From: Limnospira platensis
GTDB lineage: Bacteria > Cyanobacteriota > Cyanobacteriia > Cyanobacteriales > Microcoleaceae
Direction: 5' to 3' (one strand)
DNA: 15,235 nt
Assembly: GCF_046480435.1 (NCBI RefSeq)
Contig: NZ_PKGC01000123.1
Shown here: positions 13,297 to 15,235 of the stretch, in pieces
Layout: every line of letters begins with the position of its first letter
Numbering within the stretch: the stretch's first letter is position 1
The notes under the pieces: generated by a model
The model's input: the letters and a program-made list of their open reading frames with translations, nothing else
What the model was told of the DNA's origin: nothing
Databases searched by the model: none
Translations under genes and position numbers: made by a program

Positions 13297-14850
13297 ATGG
13301 TCAATAGTAATCCCGGATCAGAACCCAATAAACGGAAATTAATTAGTGTCCAAAAAATCCGCACTATGATTGAAGGATTTGATGATATCAGTCATGGGGG
13401 AATGCCAGCAGGTCGGTCAACCTTGATCAGTGGCACTTCCGGTACAGGTAAAACTTTATTTGCCGTTCAATTTCTCTACAATGGTATCACCTATTTTGAT
13501 GAACCTGGTATTTTAGTAACCTTTGAAGAGGCTCCTACTGATATTATCAAAAATGCCGCCAGTTTTGGCTGGGATTTACAGGGATTAATTGATGAGGGTA
13601 AATTATTTATTCTTGATGCCTCCCCCGACCCAGAAGGTCAAGATATCGTCGGTAACTTTGACCTGTCAGCACTCATTGAACGCATACAGTATGGGATTCG
13701 CAAATATAAAGCCAAGCGGGTTTCTATTGATTCCGTAACCGCGATTTTTCAACAATATGAAGCCGCCGGAGTCGTGCGACGGGAAATTTTCCGATTAGTG
13801 GCTCGTTTAAAGCAAGTGGGAGCTACCACCATTATGACCACCGAGCGAGAATCAGAATATGGTCCGGTCGCTCGCTTTGGTGTGGAGGAATTTGTCTCCG
13901 ATAATGTCATGATTGTCCGAAATGTTTTGGAAGGAGAACGCCGTCGCCGCACCGTCGAAATTTTGAAGTTACGCGGCACTACTCACATGAAAGGAGAATA
14001 TCCTTTTACGATTACTCAAAATGGGATTAGTATTTTCCCCCTCGGTGCTATGCGACTTACTCAACGGTCTTCTAATATCAGGGTTTCTTCTGGTGATAAA
14101 ACTCTCGATGAAATGTGCGGCGGTGGCTTTTTTAAAGATTCCATTATTCTGGCGACTGGTGCTACGGGAACTGGTAAGACTCTGTTGGTGAGTATTTTTG
14201 TTAATAACGCCTGTCAAAGTAATGAGCGAGCTATTCTATTTGCTTATGAAGAATCACGCGCTCAATTGTTGCGAAATGCTCACTCTTGGGGACTTGATTT
14301 TGAAGCGATGGAACGTAAGGGATTACTTAAAATTATCTGTAGTTATCCTGAGTCTACAGGCTTGGAAGACCATTTGCAAATTATTCGCTCGGAAATTTCT
14401 GAGTTTAAACCTTCCCGCATTGCGATCGATTCTCTTTCTGCTTTAGCTAGGGGAGTTAGTAGTAATGCTTTTCGACAGTTTGTAATTGCTGTCACAGGAT
14501 ATGCTAAACAGGAGGAAATTACGGGATTTTTTACCAATACAACTGACCAGTTTATGGGTTCACACTCGATTACAGATTCCCATATTTCGACTATTACTGA
14601 CACCATTCTGATGCTTCAGTATGTAGAAATTCGCGGTCAAATGTCTAGGGCTATTAATGTGTTTAAAATGCGCGGTTCTTGGCATGATAAGGGTATTCGG
14701 GAATATACTATCACCGAACATGGTCCCCATATTACTGACTCGTTTAGGGATTACGAACGCATTATTGGTGGTTCTCCTACCCGAATTTCTATTAATGAAA
14801 AAAGTGAGTTGTCTCGCATTATTGAGGGAGTTCAAGATGATCAGGATTGA
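13297..14850 (+). CDS. kaiC: Circadian clock ATPase/kinase KaiC
   Basis: KaiC is the hexameric double-RecA-domain core of the oscillator. CI is a slow ATPase that sets the period, and CII autophosphorylates and dephosphorylates. The 517 residues match the family length. CI has Walker A GTSGTGKT (46-53) and catalytic E77-E78 (TFEEAP). CII has Walker A GATGTGKT (288-295) and E318-E319 (AYEES). The phosphorylation sites fall at S431 and T432 in SITDSHISTITDT (424-436), with T426 also present, the same numbering as Synechococcus elongatus. The A-loop segment ERIIGGSPTRI (487-497) and the C-terminal tail that KaiA binds are intact, though the tail is short (GVQDDQD). No clear ribosome-binding site precedes the ATG. 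It lies 383 bp after kaiB and may have its own promoter. Confidence 0.98.
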   Translation: MVNSNPGSEPNKRKLISVQKIRTMIEGFDDISHGGMPAGRSTLISGTSGTGKTLFAVQFLYNGITYFDEPGILVTFEEAPTDIIKNAASFGWDLQGLIDEGKLFILDASPDPEGQDIVGNFDLSALIERIQYGIRKYKAKRVSIDSVTAIFQQYEAAGVVRREIFRLVARLKQVGATTIMTTERESEYGPVARFGVEEFVSDNVMIVRNVLEGERRRRTVEILKLRGTTHMKGEYPFTITQNGISIFPLGAMRLTQRSSNIRVSSGDKTLDEMCGGGFFKDSIILATGATGTGKTLLVSIFVNNACQSNERAILFAYEESRAQLLRNAHSWGLDFEAMERKGLLKIICSYPESTGLEDHLQIIRSEISEFKPSRIAIDSLSALARGVSSNAFRQFVIAVTGYAKQEEITGFFTNTTDQFMGSHSITDSHISTITDTILMLQYVEIRGQMSRAINVFKMRGSWHDKGIREYTITEHGPHITDSFRDYERIIGGSPTRISINEKSELSRIIEGVQDDQD

Positions 14851-14914
14851 CGACTAAACCTTTACCGTGAACCTTTCCCTATCTTCAATGTCACGCATTA
14901 CGACTCCCGTTAAG

Positions 14915-15227
14915 GGTGCGAGACGTTCAGGCATGAAATAGGGTTGAGATACCCGAAATAACCGCCTGGTGGGGACTTCAACCCTTTGGTTGAATATAAG
15001 GAACGCACTCCTGACCATCCCCATAACTGTTTATATGTCCCGACGCTTGGAGAAATCTAAGCAAGGCAGGGAACTCAAGGTCATAAACCAACTGAGAAAT
15101 CAGGGAGTAGAGAGTAACGGCGATAGCCACCCCCAGTTTTGGGAATCATAACCCCAGGATTGAAGCGGGGAACGGAAGGCTCCGAGATACAACCTAGTAT
15201 CAGAAACGAGACCACTGCCAACCATCC
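14915..15227 (+). ncRNA. HEARO/omega-RNA-like structured element (IscB-type guide RNA scaffold)
   Basis: The sequence after kaiC folds into a chain of stems: GGTT/AACC (14942-14945/14960-14963) around a GAGATACCCGAAAT loop; TGGGGA/TCCCCA (14970-14975/15018-15023) enclosing TTCAACC-CTTT-GGTTGAA (14977-14994); GCTTGGA-GAAA-TCTAAGC (15045-15062); GGC-GATA-GCC (15119-15128); CCCA-GTTT-TGGG (15132-15143); and GATAC/GTATC (15186-15190/15197-15201). The order and motifs GGYUGAGAYA...CGNAA, GGA-GNAA-UCU and GGGGAAC-like match my recollection of IscB omega-RNAs, which guide the HNH/RuvC nuclease IscB. ATGA follows at 15228-15231, the kind of 3' flank described for HEARO insertions. The guide would lie just upstream of the 5' end. 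No iscB is in view, so the copy is either solitary or continues beyond the window. Boundaries are approximate. Confidence 0.62.
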
Positions 15228-15235
15228 ATGATTAG

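Noticed and set aside
14969..15151. 60-codon plus-strand frame after kaiC
   Set aside because: It lies wholly inside the RNA-like element and has no ribosome-binding site. The stems explain the region better.
14911..15235. Group II intron or TnpB (IS605) reRNA as the source of the structured region after kaiC
   Set aside because: No domain V-like hairpin or reverse transcriptase is visible. A TnpB guide RNA would overlap the 3' end of a tnpB gene, but the upstream gene is kaiC.

Overview
This window comes from a cyanobacterial chromosome. It carries an intact circadian clock cluster (kaiA, kaiB, kaiC), chlB of the dark-operative protochlorophyllide reductase, and about twenty copies of the octamer GCGATCGC (HIP1), where well under one is expected by chance in 15 kb. 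A filamentous cyanobacterium of the Arthrospira/Limnospira type is my best guess. It rests on overall gene character and on a HEARO/omega-RNA-like element downstream of kaiC, a class I recall as abundant in Arthrospira. The genus is inference.

Layout. The window opens with the last codons of one Uma2-type nuclease gene, a hairpin terminator, and a second, complete Uma2 gene (116-814). A spacer with a palindromic repeat leads to an Old Yellow Enzyme-type alkene reductase (minus). Divergent from it, behind a TTGACA-17-TATGAT promoter, is an RqcH/NFACT ribosome-quality-control protein (2487-4226). Between this gene and a convergent VOC/glyoxalase-fold protein lies an extended -10 element, a set of nested stems and a T-tailed hairpin, which together look like an unannotated small RNA of about 125 nt (4276-4400). 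Next come an exported TPR protein (plus) and, convergent to it, a small operon on the minus strand: a 45-residue ORF whose stop overlaps the start of a 113-residue membrane protein. Then follow chlB and a GGDEF diguanylate cyclase (both minus), a 94-residue membrane protein (minus), and a divergent 202-residue cyanobacterial membrane protein (plus).

The right third is the clock region, all on the plus strand: a 71-residue protein, kaiA, kaiB and kaiC. KaiB and KaiC are highly conserved, and KaiC numbering matches Synechococcus elongatus at S431/T432, E77/E78 and E318/E319. KaiA has a divergent N-terminal pseudo-receiver domain, and its coding signal continues upstream of the first ATG with no canonical start codon. 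kaiB and kaiC are separated by an unusually long 383-bp gap containing a perfect 8-bp hairpin. The roughly 300 nt after kaiC fold into stems resembling the guide-RNA scaffold of IscB-type (HEARO) elements and end just before an ATGA. No iscB gene is visible, so this is either a stand-alone copy or the 5' part of an element running off the window.

The genes fall into separate functional units: ribosome quality control, dark chlorophyll synthesis, c-di-GMP signalling and the KaiABC oscillator. I see no single pathway joining them. The two structured-RNA candidates (4276-4400 and 14915-15227) and the unresolved kaiA start are the points most worth following up.
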